A DNA stretch of 64,000 nt. It comes from Pleurocapsa minor GSE-CHR-MK 17-07R. Its GTDB lineage: Bacteria; Chloroflexota; Anaerolineae; Aggregatilineales; Phototrophicaceae. The notes beneath the pieces were generated by a model, which worked only from the letters and a program-made list of their open reading frames with translations, searched no databases and was not told where the DNA came from. A program made the position numbers and the translations under genes. Positions 1 through 10,535 of this stretch are shown here, in pieces; position 1 is the first letter of the stretch; each line of letters starts with the position of its first letter. The stretch covers positions 248,001-312,000 of the forward strand of contig JAHHHY010000001.1 of NCBI GenBank assembly GCA_019359125.1, given 5' to 3'.

Positions 1-738
1 TCGATTTATAGCCGCGACCGCAACCTGTTCCACATCAGCCATGAGGGTGGCCCGCTGGAGAATCCGTGGCTGGAGCCGGAAGAAGCGATGTTCAAGCTGT
101 CGGTCTCGCCGGAAAATGCGCCTGACCAGCCCGAATATGTGGAAGTGGAATTTGAAAGCGGCACGCCAGTAGCGGTCAATGGCGAGCGCCTGGCGCCCGT
201 CGCGCTGTATGAAAAGCTGAACGCATTCGGCGCGAAGCATGGCGTGGGCCGTATCGACATGGTGGAAAACCGCCTTGTGGGCATGAAGAGCCACGGCGTG
301 TACGAGACGCCGGGCGGCACGATCGTGCACAAGGCGCATCAGGCGCTGGAAAGCATCACGCTGGACAAGCACACCGTGCACTATAAGGATATTCTGGCGG
401 TGAAGTATGCCGAGCTGGTCTACAACGGCCTGTGGTATGGCCGCCTGCGCGAGGCGCTGGACGCGTTCGTCAATGTGACGCAGGAGAACGTGACCGGTAC
501 TGTGCGGGTCAAGCTGTATAAGGGCAATGTGATCATCGTGGGCCGCAAGAGCCCGACCAGCCTGTACCGCGAGGACTATGCCTCGTTTGGTGAGGAAAAT
601 GTGTACGACCAGCGCGACGCTGAAGGCTTCATCCAGTTGTTTGGCCTGCCCATGAAGGTTGAGGCGCTGCTGGATATCGACGGCGGCGGAGCCAGTCGGT
701 ATCGCCAGCCGGACTACACCAAGTTCAAGCGCGACTAA
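1..738 (+). CDS. argG: Argininosuccinate synthase, C-terminal part (5' end outside window)
   Basis: The open frame runs from the first base to a TAA at 736-738 and gives 245 residues of an enzyme usually about 400 long, so roughly the last 60% is present. The visible start reads [20 protein letters not shown], a conserved stretch of the argininosuccinate synthase C-terminal domain. The enzyme joins citrulline and aspartate with ATP to make argininosuccinate in the cytoplasm. The next gene, argH, follows after 90 bp on the same strand and catalyses the following step, which supports the call. The ATG at 88 is internal and is not the true start. Confidence 0.95.
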   Translation, partial: SIYSRDRNLFHISHEGGPLENPWLEPEEAMFKLSVSPENAPDQPEYVEVEFESGTPVAVNGERLAPVALYEKLNAFGAKHGVGRIDMVENRLVGMKSHGVYETPGGTIVHKAHQALESITLDKHTVHYKDILAVKYAELVYNGLWYGRLREALDAFVNVTQENVTGTVRVKLYKGNVIIVGRKSPTSLYREDYASFGEENVYDQRDAEGFIQLFGLPMKVEALLDIDGGGASRYRQPDYTKFKRD

Positions 739-828
739 GTCGGACTTTCCTGCGCCCGTGGGCTTGTTTCATGGGTGCAGGAAAGTTATTTCAGCACTCC
801 GCAATCCCTAGCACGAAAGGCAAATGTC

Positions 829-2205
<1,377 letters not shown>

Positions 2206-2293
2206 GTCGTTTGTGGGGTGTGCAGGTTGCACGACTGCGGATGGCAAAGGTATACGAACTTTTGCAGAGAGCCCGCTTCAGCCGTGGAACCTG

Positions 2294-2322
2294 TTGACAC
2301 GTCTGTCGATACGCGATACTCT
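2294..2322 (+). promoter_or_regulatory. Sigma70-type promoter of the ilv-leu operon leader
   Basis: A perfect TTGACA (2294-2299) is separated by 17 bp from TACTCT (2317-2322). Transcription would start near 2330, about 30 nt before the leader peptide ATG at 2359. It is the strongest promoter-like element between argH and ilvE. Confidence 0.6.
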
Positions 2323-2358
2323 TATCTGTAATGCGTTGTACGTATTCAACGGAACATC

Positions 2359-2430
2359 ATGCGTAAATCAGCGGTCGTACTTAGCCTTAGCATTATTGTA
2401 CTCGTAAGCCTTATTGGCAGCGGGTTATAA
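2359..2430 (+). CDS. ilvL: Branched-chain amino acid-rich leader peptide of the ilv-leu operon
   Basis: A 23-codon reading frame starts with ATG at 2359 and stops with TAA at 2428-2430. After a charged start (MRKSA) it is dominated by branched-chain residues: 4 Val, 5 Leu and 3 Ile, that is 12 of 23, including runs VVL, IIVLV and LI. A weak GGAA lies 6-7 bp upstream. The stop codon is immediately followed by one arm of an antiterminator (2432-2439) and then by a strong terminator. This is the arrangement of an enterobacterial-type ilv/leu attenuator: ribosomes stalled at Val/Leu/Ile codons leave the antiterminator arm free, while a ribosome reaching the stop masks it. The hydrophobic sequence alone could be read as a tiny membrane peptide; the RNA structures and the operon make the regulatory reading much better. 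Confidence 0.75.
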   Translation: MRKSAVVLSLSIIVLVSLIGSGL

Positions 2431-2431
2431 C

Positions 2432-2495
2432 TGCTTGGGTTGTTGACGACGCACGACTTTCGTGACAGAGAAGCCCCCAAGCACGGGGGCTTTTT
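2432..2495 (+). promoter_or_regulatory. ilv-leu transcription attenuator (antiterminator/terminator switch)
   Basis: Two mutually exclusive pairings are visible. Antiterminator: TGCTTGGG (2432-2439) pairs perfectly over 8 bp with CCCAAGCA (2476-2483). Terminator: AAGCCCCC (2471-2478) pairs with GGGGGCTT (2485-2492), followed by a T tract. The shared segment 2476-2483 can join only one of them. A small hairpin CACGA/TCGTG (2452-2464) lies inside the antiterminator loop. The 5' antiterminator arm starts one base after the leader stop codon, so a terminating ribosome would cover it. The mechanism is inferred from the sequence and the known logic of ilv/leu attenuators. Confidence 0.75.
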
Positions 2496-2498
2496 GTT
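2471..2498 (+). terminator. Attenuator terminator upstream of ilvE
   Basis: An 8-bp GC-rich stem (AAGCCCCC/GGGGGCTT) with a 6-nt loop (AAGCAC) is followed by TTTTTGTTT. It lies after the leader peptide and before ilvE, so it should act conditionally. Confidence 0.85.
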
Positions 2499-2743
2499 TG
2501 GGTGAGAGGATTACAGGGTGAACACTTTCGGGCAATGGCAGCAGGACTCTACGGCATCGGCTGAATGCAGCACGATGACGTCGACGTGCGCCATGGCCGC
2601 CAGTATGCCCTGTGCCACATCTTCTGCGCAGAGTACGCGCAGCGCCCATCTGCGTACACCACACGCGCCCGTTGGCGACAAGGCTTTGGCCGGGTCCCCC
2701 ACGAGCGCGTTTTTATTTTAGAGTTTAGGAGAGAGTAGTCACG
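2499..2743 (+). other. Untranslated stretch between attenuator and ilvE
   Basis: About 245 bp separate the attenuator terminator from ilvE. I see no recognisable gene or known riboswitch consensus here. Short frames exist on both strands (for example a 63-codon minus-strand frame at 2511-2702), but none has a convincing SD or a recognisable family. The last part before ilvE, TAGGAGAGAG (2726-2735), is its ribosome binding site. Confidence 0.5.
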
Positions 2744-3661
2744 ATGCCAGCCGAATTTATCTGGAAGAACGGCGAATTTATTGCATGGGAAGCGGCCAAC
2801 GTACACGTCACGACGCACGCGCTGCATTACGGCTCCAGCGTATTTGAAGGCGTACGGGCTTATGCGACGCCAAAGGGCCCGGCACTATTCCGGCTGCAGC
2901 CGCACACACGCCGCCTGGTCAATTCGTGCAAAATTGCCCGCATAGCCCTGCCGTGGAGCGAAGACGAGATCAACGCTGCGATAGTCGAGACGGTGCGCCG
3001 CAATGGCCACGACTCGTGCTATATCCGTCCTGTCGCGATGCGCGGCGCAGGCCCGCTGGGTGTGGAAGGCCGCAAGAACCCGACCGACATGTTTATTTTC
3101 ACGATGGAGTGGGGTCGTTATCTGGGTGCCGAGGCGATCGAACAGGGCATCGACGTGCAGGTCAGTTCGTGGCGCCGCATCGCGCCGGACACGTTTGCGT
3201 CGATGGCCAAGATCGGCGGACAGTACGTGAACAGCCAGTTCATCAAGATGGAAGCCGCTGACAATGGCTTCGCGGAAGGCATCGCGCTGGACTACAACGG
3301 CACGGTGAGCGAAGGCAGCGGCGAGAATATCTTCGTCATCATGGACGGCGTGGTGTACACGCCGGGCACGGCCTCGTCGATTCTGGTGGGCATCACTCGC
3401 GACACAGTGATTACCCTGCTGAAGGAACTGGGCTACGAGGTGCGTTTCGAGGCGATAGCGCGCGACATGCTCTACATCGCCGATGAAATTTTCATGACCG
3501 GCACAGCGGCCGAAGTCACGCCTGTGCGCTCGGTCGACCGCGTACCGGTCGGCGCTGGCAAGCGTGGCCCGATTACCAAAGCCGTGCAGGATGCCTTTTT
3601 CGCCATCACTAGTGGATCCGTTGAAGACCGTCATGGCTGGCTGACGCCGGTGCGTGGCTAA
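2744..3661 (+). CDS. ilvE: Branched-chain amino acid aminotransferase
   Basis: This 305-residue class IV PLP aminotransferase transfers the amino group between glutamate and the keto acids of Val, Leu and Ile. Visible hallmarks are HYGSSVFEGVRAY near residue 29, the segment ASMAKIGGQYVNSQ near 152 that carries the PLP-binding lysine, EGSGENIF near 192 and the late PLP-contact segment FMTGTAAEV near 250. Length and order match IlvE. The start has GGAGAGAG 9-18 bp upstream. It is the first structural gene after the attenuator, and ilvB follows 51 bp later. Confidence 0.95.
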   Translation: MPAEFIWKNGEFIAWEAANVHVTTHALHYGSSVFEGVRAYATPKGPALFRLQPHTRRLVNSCKIARIALPWSEDEINAAIVETVRRNGHDSCYIRPVAMRGAGPLGVEGRKNPTDMFIFTMEWGRYLGAEAIEQGIDVQVSSWRRIAPDTFASMAKIGGQYVNSQFIKMEAADNGFAEGIALDYNGTVSEGSGENIFVIMDGVVYTPGTASSILVGITRDTVITLLKELGYEVRFEAIARDMLYIADEIFMTGTAAEVTPVRSVDRVPVGAGKRGPITKAVQDAFFAITSGSVEDRHGWLTPVRG

Positions 3662-3712
3662 TTCTGACAAACATCGTACACACAAGACATAGAGAGAAAA
3701 GGGACTGTTCCC

Positions 3713-5413
3713 ATGATGCTTACCGGTGCTGAAATCCTGCTGGAGTGCCTGCTTCGAGAAGGTGTTGATCTGATTTTTGGCTATCCGGGCGGCGCGATTC
3801 TGCCGACCTACGACGCGCTGACCAAATATCCGCAGATTCATCATGTGCTGGTGCGCCACGAACAGGGGGCCTGCCATATGGCTGACGGCTATGCCCGCGC
3901 CACCGGCAAAGTCGGTGTGGCGATGGCCACCAGCGGCCCCGGCGCGACCAACCTGGTGACCGGCATTGCCACCGCCATGATGGACTCGTCACCGCTGGTG
4001 GCCATCACCGGGCAGGTCACGCGCGGCGCGATCGGCTCGGATGCCTTCCAGGAAACCGACGTGACCGGCGTCACGCTGCCGATCACCAAGCACAACTATC
4101 TGGTGATGGATGTGCATGAGCTGCCGTACATTGTCCGCGAGGCGTTTTATATCGCGCGAACAGGGCGCCCCGGCCCGGTGCTGATCGACATCCCCAAGGA
4201 TGTGCAGCAGGAAAAGATCGAGTTCGTGTATCCGGAAGAAGAGATTCGTCTGCCGGGCTATCGCCCGCCGCAGAAGGCGCGCCCGGATGAAATCGAGGAA
4301 GCCCTGCGCCTGATTGCCGAAGCCGAGCGCCCGATCATCCTGGCCGGTCACGGCATCAATATCTCCGGCGCAGCTGCCGAGCTGCGCGAGCTGGCCGAAC
4401 GGGCGCAGATTCCGGTCGCGCTGACGCTGCTGGGCAAGGGCGCGATGCCCGAAGGCCATCCGCTGACGATCGGTATGATGGGCATGCACGGTGAAGCCGC
4501 GTCGAACCTGGCGATTCAGGATGCCGACCTGCTGATCGCGCTGGGCATGCGCTTTGACGACCGCGTGACCGGCAACCTGAAGACGTACGCGAAGAAGGCG
4601 AAAAAGATTCACGTCGATATCGATGCGTCGGAAATCAACAAGAATGTGCGCGTGGATGTGGGCATTGTGGGTGACCTGCGCACGGTGCTGACGCAGCTTG
4701 TGCCGCAGGTGAAGCGTGCCCAGCATGCCGAGTGGATCGGCAAGATTCGCAACTGGCTGGAAGACAGCGACGAACGCGACATCATCAACCGGGAAGGCCA
4801 GGATGTGCTGCTCGGCGCACAGGTGATCAACGACCTGTGGAAATTCACCGAAGGCGATGCCATCACCGTGACTGACGTGGGCCAGCACCAGATGCTGGAG
4901 GCGCAGTACTATCCGCATCAGCGCCCGCACAGCATGATCACCAGCGGCGGCCTGGGCACGATGGGCTTCGGCTTCCCGGCGGCCATCGGCGCACAGATGG
5001 GCATGCCCAAAGACGAGGTGTGGGCCATCGTGGGTGACGGCGGCTTCCAGATGACACTGTGCGAGCTGGCGACGGCCAAGCAGGAAAATGTGCCGGTCAA
5101 GATCGCGATCATCAACAACAACTACCTGGGCATGGTGCGCCAGTGGCAGGAATTCTTCTATGAGGAACGCTACTACGCGACGCCGATGTTCAATCCTGAT
5201 TTCTGCAAGCTGGCGGAGGCCTATGGCATCCCGGCCATGCGCGTGACCAGCCGCGATCAGATGGAAGAAAGCGTGAAATTTGCGCGCAGCCACAGTGGCC
5301 CGGTGCTGATCGAATACATGGTGGAAAAAGAAGAAATCGTGTATCCGATGGTGGCAGCCGGCCGTGACCTGGACGATATGATCCGTCGACCCAAAGCGGG
5401 CGAGGAGAGCTAA
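3713..5413 (+). CDS. ilvB: Acetolactate synthase, large catalytic subunit
   Basis: This 566-residue thiamine diphosphate enzyme condenses two pyruvates, or pyruvate and 2-oxobutyrate, in the first common step of Val/Leu/Ile synthesis. The N-terminal TPP domain carries the catalytic glutamate in [18 protein letters not shown] near residue 47. The central FAD-binding domain spans about 190-330. The C-terminal TPP/Mg motif GDGGFQMT near 442 ends with [13 protein letters not shown]. Two ATGs (3713 and 3716) are possible starts, and a GAGAGAAAAGGGA tract precedes them. The regulatory subunit gene ilvN starts 2 bp after the stop, so the two are translated together. Confidence 0.97.
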   Translation: MMLTGAEILLECLLREGVDLIFGYPGGAILPTYDALTKYPQIHHVLVRHEQGACHMADGYARATGKVGVAMATSGPGATNLVTGIATAMMDSSPLVAITGQVTRGAIGSDAFQETDVTGVTLPITKHNYLVMDVHELPYIVREAFYIARTGRPGPVLIDIPKDVQQEKIEFVYPEEEIRLPGYRPPQKARPDEIEEALRLIAEAERPIILAGHGINISGAAAELRELAERAQIPVALTLLGKGAMPEGHPLTIGMMGMHGEAASNLAIQDADLLIALGMRFDDRVTGNLKTYAKKAKKIHVDIDASEINKNVRVDVGIVGDLRTVLTQLVPQVKRAQHAEWIGKIRNWLEDSDERDIINREGQDVLLGAQVINDLWKFTEGDAITVTDVGQHQMLEAQYYPHQRPHSMITSGGLGTMGFGFPAAIGAQMGMPKDEVWAIVGDGGFQMTLCELATAKQENVPVKIAIINNNYLGMVRQWQEFFYEERYYATPMFNPDFCKLAEAYGIPAMRVTSRDQMEESVKFARSHSGPVLIEYMVEKEEIVYPMVAAGRDLDDMIRRPKAGEES

Positions 5414-5415
5414 AC

Positions 5416-6003
5416 ATGATCCCCAAGAGTGAACGTCGCAAGCAGATCCTGGTGGCCCTGGTCGAGAATCGTCCCGGTGTCCTGAACCGCGTGGCAAGCC
5501 TGTTCCGCCGCCGTAATTTCAATGTCGACAGCCTGACGGTCGGGCGCACGCATCGCTCGCACCTGTCGCGCATGACGATTGTCGTGGATGGCGACAAATC
5601 TGACGGGCGCCGCATCGCGGCCAACCTGTTCAAGCTCATCAATGTGGTGGATGTCTCGCTGGTGAGCGAGGAACCGCACGTTAGTCGCGACCTGGCGCTG
5701 ATCAAGGTGCGCGCTGCCGATGCTGAGGCACGTAATACCCTGACGCAGATCTGCGACGAATATCCGGCGCGCATCGTCGACATCGGCCCGGAAGTGGCAA
5801 TTGTGGAAATCGTCGGCCAGGAAGACCTGGTTGAAGCCTTCATCAAAGACCTGGCCGTGTTGGAAATCGTCGAGATGGTGCGCACGGGTGTCGTGGCGAT
5901 GGGCCGCGGCGTGCGCATCCTCGACAGCCAGTATGAGCCGGTGGTGCCCGCGACCATGCGCAATGGCAACGGCAACAGCGGCTTCGAGAAATACAGCGTG
6001 TAG
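5416..6003 (+). CDS. ilvN: Acetolactate synthase, small regulatory subunit
   Basis: At 195 residues this is the longer form of the ACT-domain subunit that stimulates IlvB and mediates valine feedback inhibition. The N-terminal ACT domain begins ILVALVENRPGVLNRVASLF, where the Asn in ENRPGVL lies in the valine-site loop of known IlvH/IlvN proteins. A C-terminal ALS_ss-like half follows (about 85-175), with GPEVAIVEIVG and DLAVLEIVEMVRTGVVAMGRG. It begins 2 bp after ilvB. A GC-rich inverted repeat (GGGGC/GCCCC near 6018-6041) lies in the 117-bp gap before ilvC and may mark mRNA processing. Confidence 0.95.
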   Translation: MIPKSERRKQILVALVENRPGVLNRVASLFRRRNFNVDSLTVGRTHRSHLSRMTIVVDGDKSDGRRIAANLFKLINVVDVSLVSEEPHVSRDLALIKVRAADAEARNTLTQICDEYPARIVDIGPEVAIVEIVGQEDLVEAFIKDLAVLEIVEMVRTGVVAMGRGVRILDSQYEPVVPATMRNGNGNSGFEKYSV

Positions 6004-6120
6004 TCACGGCATTATCCATGGGGCGGGGCGGCCTGCCCCTTCAGATTCACGTTTATTCATGCGGCAGGGCGGCACGGGTCGCCGCCGCAATTCACACGAA
6101 TTTCAGGGAGAGCATCACAA

Positions 6121-7131
6121 ATGGCAACACTTTACTACGATAAAGACGCAGACCTTTCGCTGTTGACTGGCAAGACGATTGCCGTGATCGGCTATGGCAG
6201 CCAGGGACATGCCCATGCGCTGAATGCCAAAGACAGCGGGTTTCGCGTGGTCATCGGCCTGCACGAAGGCAGCAAGAGTGCTGACAAGGCCCGTGCAGAT
6301 GGCCTGGAAGTCTTCAGTGTTGCCGATGCGGTCAAGCAGGCTGACGTGATTATGATCGTCATTCCTGACACCAAGCAGGCTGATGTGTACACCCAGTCGA
6401 TTGGCCCGAACCTGAAGGACGGCGCGCTGCTGCTGTTCGCGCACGGCTTCAATATTCACTTCGGCCAGATCGTGCCGCCTGCCAGCGTAGACGTCGCCAT
6501 GGTGGCGCCGAAGTCGCCCGGCCACCGCGTGCGCGAAGTGTTCAAGGACGGCGCAGGTGTGCCCGGCCTAATCGCGATTCATCAGGATGCGACCGGCAAC
6601 GCGCGCGGCCTGACGATGGCCTATGCCAAGGCGATTGGCTGCACCCGCGCCGGCGTCATCGAGACGACGTTCAAGGAAGAAACCGAAACCGACCTGTTCG
6701 GTGAGCAGGTGGTGCTGTGCGGTGGCGTGACCGCCCTGGTGCGTTCCGCGTTTGAGACGCTGGTGAAAGCGGGATATCAGCCGGAAGTGGCCTATTTCGA
6801 ATGCCTGCACGAGCTGAAGCTGATCGTCGACCTGATGTATGAAGGTGGCCTGAGCTACATGTGGTACAGCGTCAGCGACACGGCGGAATACGGTGGCTAC
6901 ACGGTCGGTGACCATGTCGAGATGCAGGTGAAGGAATACTTTGCAGAAGTGCTGCATAACATCCAGGACGGCACGTTTGCGAAGAACTGGATTGCTGAAA
7001 ACAAGGCTGGCCTGCCTGAATTCAAGGCGCGTCGCAAGCAGGAACACAGCCTGCTGATCGAAGAAGTGGGCGGCAAGCTGCGCCCGATGATGACATTCCT
7101 GAATGCCAAGAATATCAAGCAGCAGGACTAA
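6121..7131 (+). CDS. ilvC: Ketol-acid reductoisomerase (class I, short form)
   Basis: This 336-residue enzyme isomerises and reduces acetolactate to dihydroxyisovalerate using NAD(P)H and Mg. The Rossmann motif [12 protein letters not shown] is at about residue 24 and is followed by the cofactor-specificity loop [40 protein letters not shown] with the metal-binding Asp/Glu, and the knotted helical domain [18 protein letters not shown] are all present. The length fits class I, not the duplicated class II. The start has GGGAG about 10 bp upstream. The dihydroxyacid dehydratase gene ilvD is not in this operon. Confidence 0.97.
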   Translation: MATLYYDKDADLSLLTGKTIAVIGYGSQGHAHALNAKDSGFRVVIGLHEGSKSADKARADGLEVFSVADAVKQADVIMIVIPDTKQADVYTQSIGPNLKDGALLLFAHGFNIHFGQIVPPASVDVAMVAPKSPGHRVREVFKDGAGVPGLIAIHQDATGNARGLTMAYAKAIGCTRAGVIETTFKEETETDLFGEQVVLCGGVTALVRSAFETLVKAGYQPEVAYFECLHELKLIVDLMYEGGLSYMWYSVSDTAEYGGYTVGDHVEMQVKEYFAEVLHNIQDGTFAKNWIAENKAGLPEFKARRKQEHSLLIEEVGGKLRPMMTFLNAKNIKQQD

Positions 7132-7159
7132 TGGCTGAGTGGTCGAAAGGGCTGTAACG

Positions 7160-8047
7160 GTGGATGTTCGCCGCTGGACCAATCGTGACGAGATGATCGA
7201 GGCGCTGATGCCGTTTCTGCGGCAGCAGGAAGATGCCAACTGCATTCTCGTCGGCAACCTGCACGCCATGCAGATGGCCGGGCGTGACATCGGCACGGAG
7301 CGGATATTCCTGAGTGCTGAACAGGATGGCCAGATCTGCGGCGTACTCATGATGACGCCACCTTACGGCCCCACAATTTCTCATGTCAGCCGGCCACAAG
7401 CAGCACACGCGCTGGCAACCGAGCTGTACGTACATGTCCAGTCGATCGGCGAGATGGTGGCCCTGCCTGAATCGGTAGCTGCATTTGCCGAGGCATGGGA
7501 AGCGCTGTCTGGCGAAAAGGCCGAGCGCGTGTACACCGAAAGGCTGCATCGGCTGGATGAAATCGCCTTCTGGCCCAGTGTGCCGGGAAAGATGGTGGAG
7601 GCAGTTGAGGAACATCTGCCCCTGCTGACGACCTGGATGAAGGCTTTCAATCACGAGGCGCTGGGCAAGATCGCGCCGCGGAATGCCGAAGCCGCGATTC
7701 GGAACCGGATGGCTGGCCCGCCTGAGGTATCTGGCCTGCGCGTGTGGCTGGACGAGACGGGTGAACCGGTCACGATGGCTGGCTACGCCGGCCCAACCGG
7801 CAAGAGCATGCGCATCGGCCCGGTGTACACGCCGCCCAACCGGCGCGGCTTTGGTTATGCCACTGCGCTGACCGCCCATCTGACACGCGAACTGCTGGAT
7901 CGCGGTCTGCGCAGTGTGCTGCTGTTTACCGACGCGGACTATCCGCAGTCGAACCGTATTTATCAGCGCATCGGCTATCTGCCCATATGCGATCTGGCCC
8001 AGTATCGATTTGATTCTGGCGGAAAAGAGCAGGCGACAAATGACTGA
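7160..8047 (+). CDS. GNAT-family N-acetyltransferase, two-domain
   Basis: This 295-residue protein has a C-terminal GNAT fold: YTPPNRRGFGYATALTAHL matches motif A (acetyl-CoA pyrophosphate loop, RRGFGYA) and the end NRIYQRIGYLPICD matches motif B. The N-terminal half (about 1-150) resembles the less conserved first domain of paired GNATs and has no clear acetyl-CoA loop. GTG at 7160 is preferred because GAAAGGG ends 8 bp upstream; an in-frame GTG at 7139 would add 7 residues. It sits 28 bp after ilvC in the same operon. The substrate is unknown; a role in amino acid or peptide acetylation would only be a guess. Confidence 0.8.
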   Translation: MDVRRWTNRDEMIEALMPFLRQQEDANCILVGNLHAMQMAGRDIGTERIFLSAEQDGQICGVLMMTPPYGPTISHVSRPQAAHALATELYVHVQSIGEMVALPESVAAFAEAWEALSGEKAERVYTERLHRLDEIAFWPSVPGKMVEAVEEHLPLLTTWMKAFNHEALGKIAPRNAEAAIRNRMAGPPEVSGLRVWLDETGEPVTMAGYAGPTGKSMRIGPVYTPPNRRGFGYATALTAHLTRELLDRGLRSVLLFTDADYPQSNRIYQRIGYLPICDLAQYRFDSGGKEQATND

Positions 8048-8079
8048 TGTCATCGGCGATGTAGAAAGGGGGTGATCCT

Positions 8080-8181
8080 GTGGCTGAAGATGGTCTTACC
8101 GATCTTATGCAATACAGCGCAGACACCGTTTACAGTGCTATGAAAGGACACCCCGACTATGACCAGCCCAATTTCTCGTGA
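8080..8181 (+). CDS. Possible 33-codon ORF overlapping the start of leuA
   Basis: A GTG at 8080 is preceded by an almost perfect anti-16S match, AAGGGGGTGATCC (8066-8078), stronger than the SD of leuA itself. The frame runs 33 codons to TGA at 8179-8181 and overlaps leuA (start 8159) by 23 bp in another frame. It is not rich in Val/Leu/Ile, so it does not look like an attenuator peptide. It may couple translation to leuA, or the SD match may be fortuitous. No family is recognisable. Confidence 0.3.
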   Translation: MAEDGLTDLMQYSADTVYSAMKGHPDYDQPNFS

Positions 8182-9784
8182 GACTGACGAAAATGTCGTC
8201 CTGTTTTTTGACACCACCCTGCGTGACGGCGAGCAAAGCCCCGGCGCCACGCTGTCCAGCTCGGAAAAGCTGGAAATCGCCCGCCAGCTGAAACGGCTGG
8301 GCGTGGATATCATCGAGGCTGGGTTCCCCGCGGCTTCGCCTGACGACCTGGCTGCTGTGCAGCGCATCGCACAGGAGGTGGGCACCGAAGATGGCCCAAT
8401 CATCTGTGGGCTGGCCCGTGCCGTGGAGCAGGACATTCGCACGTGCTGGGAAGGCGTGAAGATGGCGGCTCGTCCGCGTATTCACACCTTTCTGGGCACA
8501 TCGGACATTCACCTGAAGTACCAGACCGGCCTGACCCGTGCGCAGGCTATCGAGGTCGTGAAGACCAATGTGGCGCTGGCACGCAGCCTGTGCGCGGATG
8601 TCGAATTCAGCCCGATGGATGCAGGCCGCACCGATCCGCAGTTCCTGGTGGAAATCTGCGCGACAGCCGTCGCGGCTGGTGCAACCACGCTGAACATCCC
8701 GGACACAGTGGGTTACGTAACGCCGCAGGAGTGGGGCGAGCTGATCGCCATGCTGGTGGCTGAGACTCCCGGCGCGGGCCCCGGCAGCGGCGTCATCTGG
8801 TCGGTGCACTGCCATAATGACCTGGGCATGGCCACGGCCAATTCGCTGGCCGGCGTGGTCAATGGTGCGCGCCAGGTGGAAGTGACGATCAACGGCATTG
8901 GCGAGCGCGCGGGCAATACCAGTCTGGAAGAAGTCGCGATGGCCTTGCAGACGCGCCCGCAGTTCTATAATCTGCGCACCAATATCAACAGCCGCGAGAT
9001 CGTCAAGACCAGCCGTATGGTCAGCAACTATACCGGCATGCATGTGCAGCCGAACAAGGCGATCGTAGGTGCGAACGCATTTGCCCATGAAGCCGGAATT
9101 CATCAGGATGGCATGCTGAAAAATGCCAGCACGTACGAGATCATGACCCCGGAAAGCGTCGGCTGGACGCAGAGCCGCCTGGTGCTGGGCAAGCACAGCG
9201 GTCGCCATGCCCTGAAAGTGCGCCTGCACGAGCTGGGCTACGAGCTGGAAAAAGAACAGGTCAACGCGGTGTTCGAGCGTTTCAAGGTGCTGGCCGACGC
9301 CAAAAAGAATGTGACCGATGCCGACCTGGAAGCGCTGATGGCCGATGAGCTTCATCGCCCGGTTGAGTATTTTAAACTGGCCGAAATTCAGGTAACGTGT
9401 GGCACAATGGGCATGCCGACGGCGACCGCCAAAATGGTGACCCCCGAAGGCGAGGAAACGATCGTCGCGGCGGTGGGCACTGGCCCGGTCGATGCCTGTT
9501 ACCGCGCGGTCGACCTGGTGGTGCAGTGCCCCAATACGCTCATCGAGTACAGCGTGCACAGCGTGACCGCGGGAATCGATGCGCTGGGCGAAGTAACGGT
9601 GCGTATCGCAGAGCCAGCAAGTGGCCGCTCGTTCGGTGGCTATGGCGCAGATGACGATATCATCGTCGCCAGCGTGAAAGCCTATTTAGCCGCGCTGAAC
9701 CGCATGGTCGCGGGGATGGGCCTGGGTACCAAGGTGCAGCCCGAAGGTGACGCTGCCACAGTGGCCATCAGCGCCGGGGACTAA
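8159..9784 (+). CDS. leuA: 2-Isopropylmalate synthase
   Basis: The 541-residue enzyme condenses 2-oxoisovalerate with acetyl-CoA in the first committed step of leucine synthesis. The HMGL-like TIM barrel opens with [17 protein letters not shown] near residue 18 and carries the metal-binding [13 protein letters not shown] motif near 218 and [15 protein letters not shown] near 244. The C-terminal LeuA dimerisation and leucine-feedback domain spans roughly 405-530 ([25 protein letters not shown]). The start has GAAAGGA 10 bp upstream. A toxin-antitoxin pair separates it from leuC. Confidence 0.96.
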   Translation: MTSPISRETDENVVLFFDTTLRDGEQSPGATLSSSEKLEIARQLKRLGVDIIEAGFPAASPDDLAAVQRIAQEVGTEDGPIICGLARAVEQDIRTCWEGVKMAARPRIHTFLGTSDIHLKYQTGLTRAQAIEVVKTNVALARSLCADVEFSPMDAGRTDPQFLVEICATAVAAGATTLNIPDTVGYVTPQEWGELIAMLVAETPGAGPGSGVIWSVHCHNDLGMATANSLAGVVNGARQVEVTINGIGERAGNTSLEEVAMALQTRPQFYNLRTNINSREIVKTSRMVSNYTGMHVQPNKAIVGANAFAHEAGIHQDGMLKNASTYEIMTPESVGWTQSRLVLGKHSGRHALKVRLHELGYELEKEQVNAVFERFKVLADAKKNVTDADLEALMADELHRPVEYFKLAEIQVTCGTMGMPTATAKMVTPEGEETIVAAVGTGPVDACYRAVDLVVQCPNTLIEYSVHSVTAGIDALGEVTVRIAEPASGRSFGGYGADDDIIVASVKAYLAALNRMVAGMGLGTKVQPEGDAATVAISAGD

Positions 9785-9882
9785 AAGATCATTCCAAAGT
9801 CGTTGGATCACAGCACGCACAAGTGCATTGAGAGTTTGATTCTGGCTTAGTGCTGTAACTGACATTGAGGAAAGGAGTCCAT

Positions 9883-10146
9883 ATGCATGACTCAATAACG
9901 GTTCATGTAACCCCACTGCAAAAGCAGATGCTGGATGCTATAGCCAGACTTGATGTGGAGATGCAGCGTGAAACCCTCACGTATATTCGGAAGCTCGCAC
10001 TTCCAAAGGGAAAGAGTGGGGCCGAAATGGTGAAACTTACCCAAGACCTGTCGATAGATGCTGAGGAATTGCATAATTTGCAGCGCATTATTGACGAGGA
10101 ATTTGGACAGGTGAATGCGGATGACTGGGATGTATCTGCTGGATAG
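9883..10146 (+). CDS. Putative antitoxin (VapB-like partner of the PIN toxin)
   Basis: An 87-residue, acidic and probably helical protein with no family I can name. The ATG at 9883 has AAAGGAG (9871-9877) at good spacing. The N-terminus (SITVHVTPLQKQMLDAI) could be a short DNA-binding element, and the C-terminal tail ending EEFGQVNADDWDVSAG resembles the acidic, Trp-containing tails with which antitoxins cap PIN toxins. It overlaps the downstream PIN gene by about 30 bp, typical of toxin-antitoxin pairs. Base composition and codon use are visibly more AT-rich than in the flanking leu genes, which suggests acquisition by transfer. The antitoxin function is inferred from position. Confidence 0.65.
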   Translation: MHDSITVHVTPLQKQMLDAIARLDVEMQRETLTYIRKLALPKGKSGAEMVKLTQDLSIDAEELHNLQRIIDEEFGQVNADDWDVSAG

Positions 10147-10513
10147 CAATGCGGTGATAGCCTGCCTCAATACGGGTGAACAGGCAATTACTAAACTTAT
10201 TGTGCAGGCAGATGCAGTTTATCTATCCGCTGTTGTCGTTGGAGAGTTATTGTTTGGCGCGCTGGCCTCAGGGCGCACTGAGCAGAATCTGAAGGTATTG
10301 AATGCCTTTATAAGTGAGAACGCCGTCCTGATGATCGATCAGGACACTGCGCGGTTCTATGCAGATGTGCGGTTGGAGCTGAAACGGTTGGGCAGACCAA
10401 TCCCAGAAAATGATCTTTGGATTGCCGCCACTGCCATACAGCACAATCTGATGCTGGTTACACGAGATGCCCATTTTTCCGCTATCGAATCACTTTCGGT
10501 GCGGAGCTGGTAA
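10115..10513 (+). CDS. vapC: PIN-domain ribonuclease toxin (VapC-like)
   Basis: This 132-residue protein is a complete PIN domain. The acidic catalytic set is visible: Asp10 in YLLDSNAVIA, Glu44 in VVVGELLFGA, Asp100 in IPENDLWIAATA and Asp118 in LVTRDAHF. VapC toxins cleave tRNA or rRNA when released from their antitoxin. Three in-frame ATGs (10115, 10121, 10130) are possible starts; GGACAGGTGA best serves 10121, and 10130 gives the classic MYLLDSN start. It is AT-richer than its neighbours, and leuC begins 22 bp downstream, so the pair is embedded in the leucine operon. Confidence 0.85.
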   Translation: MRMTGMYLLDSNAVIACLNTGEQAITKLIVQADAVYLSAVVVGELLFGALASGRTEQNLKVLNAFISENAVLMIDQDTARFYADVRLELKRLGRPIPENDLWIAATAIQHNLMLVTRDAHFSAIESLSVRSW

Positions 10514-10535
10514 GTAGACGGAGAACAGGAACAGA

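Noticed and set aside
2511-2702. A 63-codon minus-strand frame in the ilv leader region
   Set aside because: The GTG start lacks an SD and promoter, the product (ending CCHCPKVFTL) matches nothing I know, and it lies in the untranslated leader of ilvE.
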